Notes: generated by a model not told the origin, from the letters alone. A DNA stretch of 64,000 bases from Janthinobacterium rivuli (GCF_029690045.1 NZ_CP121464.1:5084001-5148000), one strand, 5' to 3'. Counted from the first letter of the stretch, positions 17,103-26,435 are shown. Numbers and translations: made by a program.

Positions 17103-19343
17103 ATGGAACTGCTCGACTCCCTGCGTCAGACCCCACCGCAAGACGACAAGATCAGCGGGCACTATGAAGTGCGCCGCTTGCTGGGCGAAGGCGGTTTCGG
17201 CCATGTATTCGAAGCCTGGGATGCCAAGCTGTGCCGCAGCGTGGCGCTGAAACGCCTGAAACCGCAAGCCGACGTGCTGCATCCGGAAAAACTCATCAAT
17301 GAAGCGCGCCTGGCCGCCTCGCTCAAGCATGCGGCCTTCGTGCGCATCTTTGCCATCGAGGGCCAGGGCACGAGCCAGTCCATCGTCATGGAACTGGTCG
17401 AAGGCCAGACCCTGGGCCAGTTCATGCACAGCGGCAAGGCGGACTTGCAAGCCGCGCTCGACATCGCCTACCAGATCGCCGACGCCATGGACGAGGCGCA
17501 CGCCATGGATCTCGTGCACGGCGACCTGAAACCGTCGAACCTGATGCTGGAGGCAAGCGGCAAGGTGCGCATCCTCGACTTCGGCCTGGCGCGTCACATC
17601 GACCCGCAAGCGACGCAAACGACCACCCTGTGCGACTTGCAAGGCACGATCGCCTACATGGCGCCCGAGCGCCTGATGGGCCGCCTGCCCGACACGCGCG
17701 GCGACGTGTATGCCTTGGGCGCCATGCTGTACGAAATGCTGGCCGGCCAGCGCCACTTCGCCCACCTGAACGGCCTGGCCCTGGCCGCCGCCCACATGCA
17801 GGCGACGGAAGCCTGGCCCGACCTGCCCGACTCCGTCCCGCCCGCCATCAACGCCCTCGCGCGCGCGATGACGGCGCACGACCCGGCCGAACGGCCACGC
17901 ACCATGCGCGACGTGCGCGAGGCGATCGGGGCGCAGCGCGGCGAACCGCTCACCTTGGCCACGCCCCTTGCCGACGAAACGCAGGTAAAGGTAGAACCGC
18001 CCGCCAGCGTCTCCATCCGCCTGCCCCTGCCACGCAAGCGCACCCTGAAATGGGGGGCGGGCGTGGCGCTGCTGACGGTACTGGCCGGATGGCAATTGCC
18101 CAATATTTTTCCTGCCGTCAAATCGTTCGTCACGGGTGAAAAGGCGCCCGCGCCGTATTCGGAAATGGCCAGCATGGCGGCGGGGATGGAGGCCCTACGC
18201 GCGTTCGATCAGGATAACAACCAGAAACAGGCTGTTGAACATTTCAGCACCATACTCAAACAAAATCCAGAGCACGCGGCGGCAAATGCGGGCCTGTCGC
18301 TGGTTTTCACATTGCGCTATCTGGGTACCAATCGTGATGAAACTTGGTTGCAACGCGCGGATATTGCAGCAAAACAAGCACTAGCAACCGACGATCAGCT
18401 GGCGCTTGCCCATGTGGCACAGGCCTGGGCTCTTGAATACCATGGTAAACGTCAGCAAGCGATGCAGGAAATCAACGCGGCACTGAACCTTGAGCCGAAC
18501 AACCCACTGGGCATGTACGGCAAGGCACGTCTGCTCATCCAAGCACAGAAATTTGACCAAGCCCGGGAAGTGCTTGACAAGGCCGTCACCCTATATCCCC
18601 GCGATCTCCCTTTCATTTCATTGCTGGGAAAAATGCACTACAACCAAGGTGATTACCATGACGCTGAAAAATTCTTCCGTCAATACATACAGATGGCTCC
18701 GCACGTGGCCGATGCCTATGCCCAGCTCAGCGCTACACTAGACCGTTTGAACCGCAGTGACGAAGCCCTGCAAGTTCTGCAGCAAGGATTGCAGGTGCAT
18801 CCCGACTGGGAACTGTATACCAACCTTGGCAATGCCCTGTTTAATCGAGGCGACTATCTGGGAGCAGTGCAGGCATTTAAAAATGCCGTCTCAGAAACTA
18901 AAGGCAGTCCCGGTAACTACCTGCTATGGGCGAACTTGGCGGATGCCCAGCGGTGGGTGCCCGGACAGATTGAGTTGTCACGCGATTCTTACCGGCGCGC
19001 AATTACGCTGATTCAAGTGATGCTACGCCACTCGCCAGACGACCCAAAAATCAATTCGCGGCTGGCACTATATTCAGCCTATGCGGGCTCGCAAGACGAT
19101 GCGCTGAAGCACGTAACACAAGCTGTCCAGCTTGCTCCCACATTGCCAGACATCCATTTCAGGGCCGCACTGACCTATGAACTGATAGGCAGACGCGACG
19201 AAGCGATGGCGGCGTTGCGACAGGCCATAGAGCGCGGCTACCCCCTCAACCTGATCGAATCCGCACCCGATCTGTTGACACTAAGGCGAGATGCTCGCTA
19301 TCAGAAATTACTAATTAATATGGAAAGAAACCGGAAAACATGA
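17103..19343 (+). CDS. Serine/threonine protein kinase with membrane anchor and TPR repeats
   Basis: 746 residues. The kinase domain (about 20-285) has GEGGFG (28-33), catalytic lysine K50, an HGDLKPSN catalytic loop with D141 (HGD rather than HRD, so a non-RD kinase), DFG at 159-161 and an APERLMG activation segment. A single membrane helix (about 315-335) places the rest, from about 350, outside the cytoplasm; that part is a series of TPR-like helices (KQAVEHFSTILKQNPEHAAANAGLS and similar, to about 735). AAGG precedes the ATG. It overlaps the next gene by four bases, so the two are translationally coupled. Codon use changes part-way: kinase codons are very GC3-rich, and from about 18,200 on the coding is clearly less so. 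Role unknown. Confidence 0.9.
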   Translation: MELLDSLRQTPPQDDKISGHYEVRRLLGEGGFGHVFEAWDAKLCRSVALKRLKPQADVLHPEKLINEARLAASLKHAAFVRIFAIEGQGTSQSIVMELVEGQTLGQFMHSGKADLQAALDIAYQIADAMDEAHAMDLVHGDLKPSNLMLEASGKVRILDFGLARHIDPQATQTTTLCDLQGTIAYMAPERLMGRLPDTRGDVYALGAMLYEMLAGQRHFAHLNGLALAAAHMQATEAWPDLPDSVPPAINALARAMTAHDPAERPRTMRDVREAIGAQRGEPLTLATPLADETQVKVEPPASVSIRLPLPRKRTLKWGAGVALLTVLAGWQLPNIFPAVKSFVTGEKAPAPYSEMASMAAGMEALRAFDQDNNQKQAVEHFSTILKQNPEHAAANAGLSLVFTLRYLGTNRDETWLQRADIAAKQALATDDQLALAHVAQAWALEYHGKRQQAMQEINAALNLEPNNPLGMYGKARLLIQAQKFDQAREVLDKAVTLYPRDLPFISLLGKMHYNQGDYHDAEKFFRQYIQMAPHVADAYAQLSATLDRLNRSDEALQVLQQGLQVHPDWELYTNLGNALFNRGDYLGAVQAFKNAVSETKGSPGNYLLWANLADAQRWVPGQIELSRDSYRRAITLIQVMLRHSPDDPKINSRLALYSAYAGSQDDALKHVTQAVQLAPTLPDIHFRAALTYELIGRRDEAMAALRQAIERGYPLNLIESAPDLLTLRRDARYQKLLINMERNRKT

Positions 19344-19897
19344 CGTACGAAAAACCCTGGATGAAGTTATCGGTCCACTTTGATGCAGACCAGATCACCA
19401 ACCAACTCGACTATGCGTTTACGTCCTGCGACGGCAGCGCCGACCCGCGCCACGGCCCCTACATGGGTGGCGTACATTTCCAGCAAGGCCAACACGTCTA
19501 CCTGGAAGTCAATTGCTGTGGCAGCAAAGAAAGTGGCTTCACCTCTTTCCAGATCGTCGATTGCAGCCTTATAAGCATACCCCAGCTGACCCAGATCGGC
19601 CCCGACGTACCTACCCGCTACTCACTGCCGTCGCCCTTCCTGCAAGTCGCTGGCGCCACGTATCAGGTGCCTCTGGATTTTGAATCCCATGTATTGCCGC
19701 CTGATCCAGCCCTGCCAGATCTGCGCCGCATCCGCCAGGAATGGAAGCACAATCTTGATGTCGGCCAGAGCAAGGGCCGCTGGGAACTCTCGTTTGTGCT
19801 GACCGTGCGCATCATTCGCGGAGAACAAGACTTGCCGGAATTGCGCGTCTTCAGTTTTGACCCTGAAGCGTCCGTGGGCGGGAAGGTTGATACCTAA
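19340..19897 (+). CDS. Unknown protein coupled to the kinase gene
   Basis: Not recognised; 185 residues. The start overlaps the kinase stop (ATGA), so it is co-translated with it and probably works with it. No signal peptide or membrane segment. The body looks beta-rich (VYLEVNCCGSKESGFTSFQIVDCSL, WELSFVLTVRII) with a Cys pair (NCC) and a Pro-rich middle (PSPFLQVAG, HVLPPDPALPD). Codon use is less GC3-biased than the surrounding chromosome, like the TPR half of the kinase. A substrate or inhibitor of the kinase is a guess from coupling only. Confidence 0.75.
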   Translation: MTYEKPWMKLSVHFDADQITNQLDYAFTSCDGSADPRHGPYMGGVHFQQGQHVYLEVNCCGSKESGFTSFQIVDCSLISIPQLTQIGPDVPTRYSLPSPFLQVAGATYQVPLDFESHVLPPDPALPDLRRIRQEWKHNLDVGQSKGRWELSFVLTVRIIRGEQDLPELRVFSFDPEASVGGKVDT

Positions 19898-20286
19898 CCG
19901 GCACAGTCGCCGACTAAGGCTGATACATTCCTCCATTAAGCTAGGTCGAACAACTGGATATCTTGCTTAGGAAGCCTGAGACAGAGAACTGCAGCACCTA
20001 ATAGCCTGTACATTAGGCCTTTCCTTCAAACCTATAAAACAGGTATAACCGAGGTCAAGAAGCAGGCTACCGGCGCAATGATCAACAATATATTCAAGCC
20101 GCGCCGACCTCCATCCGCGCGGCTTTTTCACATCCGCACGCAATACGCCGCCCCGCCCGCCGAAAGCGGTAAAATGACGGCCTTGAACCCAAGCTCCGCC
20201 CTCTGGCGCGGCCTGGCACGCACACAGCACCACCCACAGCCCGGCAGGCATGCCTTTCCTGCCGCCGGACCAACGACAAAGAACAC
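19898..20286. other. 389-bp region before mutS
   Basis: No gene seen. The first 200 bp are unremarkable, with moderate GC. A terminator at 20096-20128 ends the kinase transcript late, leaving about 200 nt of 3' untranslated RNA. TAAAAT at 20170-20175 is a possible -10 for mutS with no convincing -35. GGCAGG/CCTGCC around 20241-20261 can form a weak hairpin in the mutS leader. Confidence 0.4.
20096..20128 (+). terminator. Rho-independent terminator upstream of mutS
   Basis: AAGCCGCGC (20096-20104), 12-nt loop, GCGCGGCTT (20117-20125), with T to 20128. Confidence 0.75.
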
Positions 20287-22977
20287 ATGACCACCGTCCC
20301 AAAAGAAATCAACGCCGCCGCGGCAAAGAAAAATTCGGCTGAAAAGCTTACGCCAATGATGCAACAATATTTAGGCATCAAGGAAAACCACCCGACGATG
20401 TTGGTCTTCTACCGCATGGGCGATTTCTACGAGCTGTTTTTCGAGGATGCGGAAAAAGCGTCGCGCCTGCTGGGCATTACCCTGACGGCGCGCGGCGTGG
20501 CCAGTGGCAATCCCATCAAGATGTGCGGCGTGCCGTTTCATTCGCTCGACGGCTATCTGGCCAAGCTGGTCAAGCTGGGCGAGTCGGTGGCCATTTGCGA
20601 ACAGATCGGCGACCCGGCCACCAGCAAGGGGCCCGTCGAACGCAAGGTCATGCGCGTGGTCACGCCCGGCACCCTGACGGATGCGGACTTGCTGCCAGAG
20701 AAGGCTGAGCGCCCGCTGCTGGCCATGTGCAGCATCACGCAGCGCAAGACGGTCACCACAGGCCTGGCCTGGCTGTCGCTGGCCAGCGGCGCCTTGAAGC
20801 TGATGGAGTTTTCCGGCGACAGCAGCACCGTGGCCGTACGCTTGCAGCAGGAGCTCGAGCGCATCGTGCCGGCTGAAATCTTGAGCGGCGACAATGGCAA
20901 CCTGTTCGACGATTACGCGGGCACGCACATCAACCGCGTGCCGGACTGGCATTTCGACGTGGTCGGCGGCCACAAGGCCCTGCTGGATCAATTAGGCGTG
21001 GCGACCCTGACGGGCTTTGGCGCCGACGGCCTCGGCGCCGCGTTCGGCGCGGCCGGCGCGTTGCTGCGCTATGCGCAATCGACGCAGGGCCGCGGCTTGC
21101 AGCATGTGCGCTCCCTGACGACAGAAACGGAAAGCGAATTCATCGGCCTGGACGCGGCCACACGGCGCAACCTGGAGTTGACGGAAACCATCCGCGGCCA
21201 GGAATCGCCGACCTTGTTCTCCCTGCTGGATCATTGCCGCACGGCCATGGGTTCGCGCATGCTGCGCCACTGGCTGCACCATGCGCGGCGCGACCAGAAG
21301 GTGGCGCGCGCGCGCCATGAAGCCATCGCCGCGCTGGCGCAAAGCGAAGCGGCCGGTCCGCTCGCCGCCACCCTGGCGCAAGTGCCCGATATCGAACGCA
21401 TCACCACGCGCATCGCGCTGCTGTCGGCGCGTCCGCGCGATCTGGCCGCCCTGCGCGACGGCTTGCTGCAACTGCCGGCCCTGCGCGGCGACGTCGTCCG
21501 TTGTTATGGTCCTGGCCAGGGCGGCGAAACGGGCTTGCTGGCCGCCATCCACGCGGCCCTGGCCACACCAACGGCCTGCCTGGACTTGCTGGTGCGCGCC
21601 GTGGCGCAGGAACCGGCCGCGATGGTGCGCGACGGCGGCGTGTTTGCCACCGGTTTTGACGCGGAACTGGACGAATTGCGCGCGCTGTCGGAAAACGCGG
21701 GCCAGTTCCTGCTCGACCTGGAAACGCGCGAACGCGCGCGCACGGGCATCGCCAATTTGCGCGTGGAATACAACAAGGTGCACGGCTTCTATATTGAAGT
21801 CACGCACGGCCAGACGGACAAGGTGCCGGACGACTACCGCCGCCGCCAGACCCTGAAAAATGCCGAGCGCTACATTACGCCGGAATTGAAGGTCTTCGAA
21901 GACAAGGCCCTGTCGGCGCAAGACAAGGCGCTGGTACGCGAAAAGATGCTGTACGACCTGCTGCTGGCCGACCTGGCGCCGCACATCGGCACCTTGCAGA
22001 CCATTTCGCAGGGCCTGGCCCAGCTCGACACCCTGAATGCGCTGACGGAACACGCTCAGCAGCACAACTGGGCCGCGCCGCAACTGGTCGACGAGCCGTG
22101 CATCAACATCGTCGAAGGCCGCCACCCCGTGGTGGAAAAGCAGATCGAGCGCTTCATCGCCAACGACTGCCGCTTCGTCAACGAACGCCGTTTGCTGTTG
22201 ATTACCGGTCCGAACATGGGCGGTAAATCGACCTTCATGCGCCAGGTGGCCCTGATCACCTTGCTGGCCTACGTGGGCAGCTACGTGCCGGCCGCGTCCG
22301 CCACCATCGGCCCCATCGACCGCATCTTCACGCGCATCGGCGCCACCGACGACCTGGCGGGCGGACGCTCGACCTTCATGGTGGAAATGACGGAATCGGC
22401 GGCGATTTTGAACGGCGCCACCGAGCACTCGCTGGTGCTGATGGATGAAGTGGGCCGCGGCACCTCGACCTTCGACGGCCTGGCCCTGGCGTGGGCCATC
22501 GCCCGCCACCTGATCGATACCAGCCGCAGCTTCACCCTGTTCGCCACGCACTACTTTGAGCTGACGCAACTGCCGGACAGCCACCCGAGCGCCGCCAACG
22601 TGCATTTGTCCGCCGTCGAACACAAGGACAGCATCGTCTTCCTGCACGCCGTGCAGGCCGGTCCCGCTTCGCAAAGCTATGGCTTGCAGGTGGCGCAACT
22701 GGCTGGCGTGCCGCAGCCCGTGATCAAGGCTGCGCGCAAGCATCTGGCGCGCCTGGAAGCGCAGGCGCTCGACGCCACGCCGCAGCGCGACCTGTTCGCC
22801 GCGCCGGCAAGCGATCCATATGCGCAAGAGGAAGAAGAGGAAGCGGCGCCGCTGGCCGCGCTGAATGCGGCGCAACAAGCCTTGCTCGACGCCATCGCCG
22901 ACCTCGATCCCGATGCGCTGACGCCACGCGATGCGCTGGAGCAGTTGTACCAGTTGAAACGGCTGGCCGCCGCATGA
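20287..22977 (+). CDS. mutS: DNA mismatch repair protein MutS
   Basis: Mismatch recognition ATPase of 896 residues, slightly longer than the usual 850-880. The N-terminal mismatch-reading motif is GDFYE (F47, E49) after a roughly 20-residue leader. The connector, lever and clamp domains follow, then the ATPase with Walker [10 protein letters not shown] (641-649), MVEMTE, Walker [17 protein letters not shown] and the FATHYFEL switch. A C-terminal acidic EEEEEA stretch (about 845) precedes the tetramerisation segment ([20 protein letters not shown]). Its stop overlaps the start of the next gene (ATGA). MutL and MutH are not in the window. Confidence 0.97.
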   Translation: MTTVPKEINAAAAKKNSAEKLTPMMQQYLGIKENHPTMLVFYRMGDFYELFFEDAEKASRLLGITLTARGVASGNPIKMCGVPFHSLDGYLAKLVKLGESVAICEQIGDPATSKGPVERKVMRVVTPGTLTDADLLPEKAERPLLAMCSITQRKTVTTGLAWLSLASGALKLMEFSGDSSTVAVRLQQELERIVPAEILSGDNGNLFDDYAGTHINRVPDWHFDVVGGHKALLDQLGVATLTGFGADGLGAAFGAAGALLRYAQSTQGRGLQHVRSLTTETESEFIGLDAATRRNLELTETIRGQESPTLFSLLDHCRTAMGSRMLRHWLHHARRDQKVARARHEAIAALAQSEAAGPLAATLAQVPDIERITTRIALLSARPRDLAALRDGLLQLPALRGDVVRCYGPGQGGETGLLAAIHAALATPTACLDLLVRAVAQEPAAMVRDGGVFATGFDAELDELRALSENAGQFLLDLETRERARTGIANLRVEYNKVHGFYIEVTHGQTDKVPDDYRRRQTLKNAERYITPELKVFEDKALSAQDKALVREKMLYDLLLADLAPHIGTLQTISQGLAQLDTLNALTEHAQQHNWAAPQLVDEPCINIVEGRHPVVEKQIERFIANDCRFVNERRLLLITGPNMGGKSTFMRQVALITLLAYVGSYVPAASATIGPIDRIFTRIGATDDLAGGRSTFMVEMTESAAILNGATEHSLVLMDEVGRGTSTFDGLALAWAIARHLIDTSRSFTLFATHYFELTQLPDSHPSAANVHLSAVEHKDSIVFLHAVQAGPASQSYGLQVAQLAGVPQPVIKAARKHLARLEAQALDATPQRDLFAAPASDPYAQEEEEEAAPLAALNAAQQALLDAIADLDPDALTPRDALEQLYQLKRLAAA

Positions 22978-24011
22978 CCTGCCGGCGCAGCGCGATACGC
23001 CTGCTGGCCGCCGGCTTGCTGGCTGCCAGCCTGCCGTGGCAAGCGGCGCTGGCCGTCCAAAGCGATCAGGCCGGCTTCGAGTTTGCCGTGCTGGGCCATT
23101 CCTTCAACGCGGGGCCGGACGACGGCCCCCTGAAAAAAGCCATCGCCGACACCAGTGCCTTCAATGCGTCGTTCGTCGTGGCCACCGGCATCAAGGCCGC
23201 CAGCGAATCGTGCAGCGACAAACTGTATGGCCAGCGCAAGGATTTGCTGGACGCCAGCGCCCCCCCGCTGATCGTCTCGCTGTCGGCCAGCGACTGGGCC
23301 AACTGCCGCAATTCGCGCGGCAGGGTCAACGCCATCGAACGCCTGAACCGCCTGCGCGACGTGTATTTCGCTGACGACCAGAGCCTGGGCCAGCGCAAGC
23401 TGACCCTGTCGCGATTATCATCGACGGCGAAGTTCCGCAGCTATGCGGAAAACGCCCACTGGGAATACGGCGGCGTGCTGTTTGCCACCGTCAACCTGCC
23501 CGCCAACAACAACCATTTCTTGCCGGAAGCGGGACGCAACAGCGAATTCGAAGACCGCCTGGTCGCCAACCGTTCCTGGCTGCAGCGCCTGTTCGCCATG
23601 GCGCAACGCAAGCAGCTCGACGGCATCGTGCTGTTTTCCGATGGCGACGTGGGCGCGCTCGATGAAGACGACAATTCGCTGCTGCCCAGCTTCAGCTCGA
23701 AACAGGATGGCTTTGCCGGACCGCGCAAGCAGATCCGCACCCTGGCGAAAAAATTCAGCGGCAAGGTGCTATTGGTCGATACGCAGCGTACTGGCGACGC
23801 GGATGGCAAGGAAGGAAAAAGTAAAAAGGCCGCAGCCAAAACAGGCGGGCCGAAAATCAGCTGGAAAGGCAATCTGGGTCACGTCAGCATCGACAACGAC
23901 TGGTCCGCCATCGCCGTACGGCCCGGCAAGACGCCATTCTTTGAGGTGCGTCAACGCGCCACCCGCCCGTCTGCGCAGGCGCGCGCCAAGGCGTCAACGC
24001 TGCGCCGCTAA
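22974..24011 (+). CDS. Exported protein with a metallophosphoesterase-like outline, coupled to mutS
   Basis: 345 residues. A signal peptide ([24 protein letters not shown], cleaved about residue 27) sends it to the periplasm. The layout ([11 protein letters not shown]..., [37 protein letters not shown]) resembles calcineurin-like phosphoesterases, but the usual DxH, GD and GNHE metal ligands are not clearly present. It may be a non-catalytic relative. A Lys-rich linker ([15 protein letters not shown]) precedes a last beta segment. Translation is coupled to mutS by the ATGA overlap although the functions look unrelated, which suggests shared expression only. Function unknown. Confidence 0.75.
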   Translation: MTCRRSAIRLLAAGLLAASLPWQAALAVQSDQAGFEFAVLGHSFNAGPDDGPLKKAIADTSAFNASFVVATGIKAASESCSDKLYGQRKDLLDASAPPLIVSLSASDWANCRNSRGRVNAIERLNRLRDVYFADDQSLGQRKLTLSRLSSTAKFRSYAENAHWEYGGVLFATVNLPANNNHFLPEAGRNSEFEDRLVANRSWLQRLFAMAQRKQLDGIVLFSDGDVGALDEDDNSLLPSFSSKQDGFAGPRKQIRTLAKKFSGKVLLVDTQRTGDADGKEGKSKKAAAKTGGPKISWKGNLGHVSIDNDWSAIAVRPGKTPFFEVRQRATRPSAQARAKASTLRR

Positions 24012-24030
24012 TAACAGCGGCACAAACGAA

Positions 24031-24053
24031 CAGGCCGGCATATAGCCGGCCTG
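24031..24053. terminator. Hairpin between convergent genes
   Basis: CAGGCCGGC (24031-24039), loop ATATA, GCCGGCCTG (24045-24053); a perfect 9-bp stem. No T-run on either side, so it is a weak or factor-assisted terminator for the convergent mutS and slyD transcripts. Confidence 0.5.
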
Positions 24054-24065
24054 GAACAAGCGGTA

Positions 24066-24611
24066 TTAATGGATCGGATGCGTGCGGAAGTGATCGCCTT
24101 CGTCGCCTTCATCTTCATCATCACCATGGTCATGGCCGTGTGCGCCATGCACGTGGCCATGGGCGATTTCTTCTTCGGTGGCTTCGCGCACGTCAGCGAC
24201 GGTCAGCGAGAAGCGCAGCGCGATGCCGGCCAGAGGATGGTTACCATCCAGCACGACCTTGTCGTCGGCGATGTCGGTGACCGTGAAGATCATCGCTTCT
24301 TCGTCCGGCGAATCGCTTTCCGGCATGCCTTCGAACTGCATGCCCACTTCCAGCGGCTCAGGCAGGCGATTGCGTGGCTCGACCTTCACCAGGGCTGGAT
24401 CGTATTCACCGAAAGCATCATCCGGTTCGATCTGGATCGTGTTGGAATAGCCAACTTCCTTGCCGTCGAGCTCTTCTTCGATCTTTGGCAGGGTGTTTTC
24501 ATAATCACCGTGCAGGTAGACCATCGGCTGGCGGCCGTCTTCGATCAGATTGTCTTGCGCGTCTGACAGTTTGTAGTTGACAGTCACGACCGTATTTTTG
24601 GCAATCTTCAT
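24066..24611 (-). CDS. slyD: FKBP-type peptidyl-prolyl isomerase SlyD
   Basis: Cytoplasmic prolyl isomerase/chaperone of 181 residues. The FKBP core begins MKIAKNTVVTVNYKLSDAQ and is interrupted by the insert-in-flap chaperone domain (about 65-130). The tail is His/Asp-rich (HGHVHGAHGHDHGDD...), the metal-binding C-terminus that gives SlyD its role in nickel handling. AAAGGAAG precedes the ATG at 24611, so the longer in-frame start at 24641 is not used. A TATAAT (ATTATA at 24642-24647 on the + strand) gives a leader of about 25 nt. It is divergent from roxA. Confidence 0.95.
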   Translation of the reverse strand: MKIAKNTVVTVNYKLSDAQDNLIEDGRQPMVYLHGDYENTLPKIEEELDGKEVGYSNTIQIEPDDAFGEYDPALVKVEPRNRLPEPLEVGMQFEGMPESDSPDEEAMIFTVTDIADDKVVLDGNHPLAGIALRFSLTVADVREATEEEIAHGHVHGAHGHDHGDDEDEGDEGDHFRTHPIH

Positions 24612-24689
24612 TATGCTTCCTTTCATTGTATAAGCTGGCAAATTATACCTTCACGCCGCCAACGGCAGGCGCATTCCTGCATTTCCGGT

Positions 24690-24698
24690 TGTTATAAT
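24690..24698 (+). promoter_or_regulatory. Extended -10 promoter placing roxA transcription start at its ATG
   Basis: TGTTATAAT (24690-24698) is a perfect extended -10 (TGn + TATAAT). The expected start of transcription, 6-8 nt after the hexamer, falls at 24704-24706, and the roxA ATG is at 24705. No ribosome binding site lies between. No good -35 is present, as is common with extended -10 promoters. Confidence 0.65.
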
Positions 24699-24704
24699 GG
24701 GCGC

Positions 24705-25826
24705 ATGAAAACATTAACTCTCCTCGGCGATATCACGCCGGCGCAATTCCTGCGCGACTACTGGCATAAAAAACCCTTGTTGATCCGTCAAGCCGTGCCT
24801 GGCTTCAAGGCGCTGTTCGATTTCAAGGCCCTGGCCGAACTGGCTACCCTCGACCATGTCGAATCGCGCCTGGTCAGCCATGCGGATGGCCACTGGAACA
24901 TGCAGCAAGGTCCACTGACCAGCCTGCCCTCGCTGAAACAGAAGGAATGGACCCTGCTGGTGCAGGGCGCCAACCTGCACAGCGCCAAGGCCGACGCCCT
25001 GCTGCGCCAGTTCCGTTTCCTGCCGGACGCGCGCCTGGACGACCTGATGGTCAGCTTCGCCACCGATGGCGGCGGCGTGGGTCCGCATTTCGATTCCTAT
25101 GACGTGTTCCTGCTGCAAGGCCAGGGCAAGCGCCACTGGCGCATCGGCGCGCAGAAAGACCTGAGCCTGATCGACGGCTTGCCGCTGAAAATCCTCAGCA
25201 ACTTCACGCCCGACGAAGAATTCACGCTGGAACCGGGCGACATGCTGTATTTGCCGCCCCACTACGCGCACGACGGCGTGGCCATCGGCGATTGCCAGAC
25301 GTATTCGATCGGCTTCCGCTCGCCGACGTTCCAGGAACTGGGCGAAGCTTTCCTGCAATTCATGGCCGACTCGATCGACTTGCCGGGTATCTATAGCGAT
25401 CCGGACCTGAAAGCGTCGGGCAAGCCGGCGGAAATCCCCCGCGAAATGCTCAGCACTATCGCGGAAGAAATGAACAAGGTGCGCTTCACGGAAGAAGACG
25501 TGACCATTTTCCTCGGCGAACACCTGTCGGAACCCAAGCACAATGTGTTTTTCACGCCGCTGTCCAAGCCGCTGACGGTGGGCCGCTTCGCGGATGCCGC
25601 ACAGAAAAAGGGTGTCGTGTTGTCGCGCAAGACGCTGATGCTGTATCGTGGCAAGAATGTCTTCATCAATGGCGAATCGTTTGCCATTGGCAAGGCCGAC
25701 AAAACGGCCCTGGAAACCCTGGCCAACGAACGCGCCCTCGATGGCGCCGCCGTGGCCCAGGCTTCCGATGACGTGATGGATGCCTTATATACGTGGTATC
25801 AGGATGGCTGGATCGAACTGGCTTGA
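24705..25826 (+). CDS. roxA: Ribosomal protein uL16 arginine hydroxylase (JmjC oxygenase)
   Basis: Fe(II)/2-oxoglutarate oxygenase of the RoxA/YcfD family that hydroxylates an arginine of ribosomal protein uL16; 373 residues, the family's usual size. The cupin core has the iron triad H128-F-D130 (GPHFDSYDVF) and H189 (HYAHDGVA), very close to the E. coli numbering. A helical dimerisation part and a C-terminal winged-helix-like domain (PLSKPLTVGRF... to the end) follow. The ATG sits directly at the predicted transcription start, so the mRNA may be leaderless. Divergent from slyD. Confidence 0.92.
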   Translation: MKTLTLLGDITPAQFLRDYWHKKPLLIRQAVPGFKALFDFKALAELATLDHVESRLVSHADGHWNMQQGPLTSLPSLKQKEWTLLVQGANLHSAKADALLRQFRFLPDARLDDLMVSFATDGGGVGPHFDSYDVFLLQGQGKRHWRIGAQKDLSLIDGLPLKILSNFTPDEEFTLEPGDMLYLPPHYAHDGVAIGDCQTYSIGFRSPTFQELGEAFLQFMADSIDLPGIYSDPDLKASGKPAEIPREMLSTIAEEMNKVRFTEEDVTIFLGEHLSEPKHNVFFTPLSKPLTVGRFADAAQKKGVVLSRKTLMLYRGKNVFINGESFAIGKADKTALETLANERALDGAAVAQASDDVMDALYTWYQDGWIELA

Positions 25827-25949
25827 ATGGGTGCGGTGTAGCAAAAGTGGTATTACAGCAGGTGGAATATCAGCATCTGAGCTAGCGCAATAAAACATAT
25901 TATTTTTATATCGTTTTGTCGCGCTTTCGCAAATCGCTTACACTTGCTT

Positions 25950-25973
25950 GCAATTTGCTTCGGCAAATATTGC
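25950..25973 (+). other. Hairpin with UUCG tetraloop
   Basis: GCAATTTGC (25950-25958), loop TTCG, then GCAAAT, a bulged A, TTGC (to 25973). The closing C-TTCG-G is the very stable tetraloop. It lies 124 nt after the roxA stop and could protect the 3' end of its mRNA; no T-run follows. Confidence 0.5.
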
Positions 25974-26033
25974 GATATCACAAAATAGTTGCGAATTTGC
26001 CTCTTGCTCCTATTGCGACGCACCAAAAATCGC

Positions 26034-26132
26034 TATAATATTCGGTTAGGAAGTTTCCGTTGTCTGGCAGGCACCACCTGGTACGAAAAGCCTTCGAAGA
26101 CGACCTAACGAGCGATAATTACCGGTAATTAT
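26034..26132 (+). promoter_or_regulatory. Promoter and structured 5' leader of the Ala-rich lipoprotein gene
   Basis: TATAAT (26034-26039) would start RNA near 26046. The leader can fold: GTTAGG (26045-26050) pairs with CCTAAC (26104-26109), and inside it GTCT/AGAC and AGG/CCT pair to continue the stem. It is followed by the 18-bp perfect palindrome ATAATTACCGGTAATTAT (26115-26132). Together this is a roughly 140-nt leader, unusual in this window. No known riboswitch family was recognised. Confidence 0.5.
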
Positions 26133-26180
26133 TCATCGCAACAATATTGATTTATTTTTTGAAATAATTAAGGAAAACAA

Positions 26181-26435
26181 ATGAAAAAATCCCTGCTGAT
26201 CGCCTCCCTGATGGTTGTTGCTCTGGCTGCTTGCAGCAAAAAAGAAGAAGCTCCTGCACCAGCACCAGTAGTTGAAACCCCAGCACCAGCACCAGCAGTT
26301 GAAGCTGCTCCAGCTGCTGCTGCTGACGCTGCTGCTTCGGCCGCTACCGACGCTGCTGCTGCTGCTTCGGCTGCCGCTTCGGCCGCTACCGACGCTGCTT
26401 CGGCTGCTTCGGCTGCTGCATCGGCTGCTAAGTAA
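26181..26435 (+). CDS. Small alanine-rich lipoprotein
   Basis: 84 residues. The signal peptide MKKSLLIASLMVVALAAC ends in the lipobox LAAC, so the mature protein begins at Cys18 and is lipid-anchored. The residue after Cys is Ser, which suggests the outer membrane. The mature part is low-complexity: charged SKKEE, then Ala-Pro repeats, then Ala/Ser with TDAA. A 42-bp DNA unit containing TTCGGCCGCTACCGACGC is repeated at 26336 and 26378, so the protein grew by duplication. It ends in Lys, like Lpp-type proteins that attach to peptidoglycan; that is only a resemblance. AAGG precedes the start and a strong terminator follows, consistent with high expression. Confidence 0.85.
   Translation: MKKSLLIASLMVVALAACSKKEEAPAPAPVVETPAPAPAVEAAPAAAADAAASAATDAAAAASAAASAATDAASAASAAASAAK

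Larger units (their letters stand above)
25827..26180. other. 354-bp AT-rich region before the lipoprotein gene
   Basis: No gene seen. Distinctly AT-rich, with several TTGC-centred motifs. It holds a cUUCGg-capped hairpin (25950-25973), a TATAAT at 26034-26039 with only a poor -35 (TTGCGA, 26013-26018), a structured leader (26045-26109) and an 18-bp palindrome (26115-26132). These are entered separately. The coding strand ends in TTAAGGAAAACAA before the ATG. Confidence 0.5.

Noticed and set aside
26281-26435. GCT-rich repeats as a possible CRISPR or microsatellite array
   Set aside because: They are in-frame codons of the Ala-rich lipoprotein; there is no repeat-spacer alternation.
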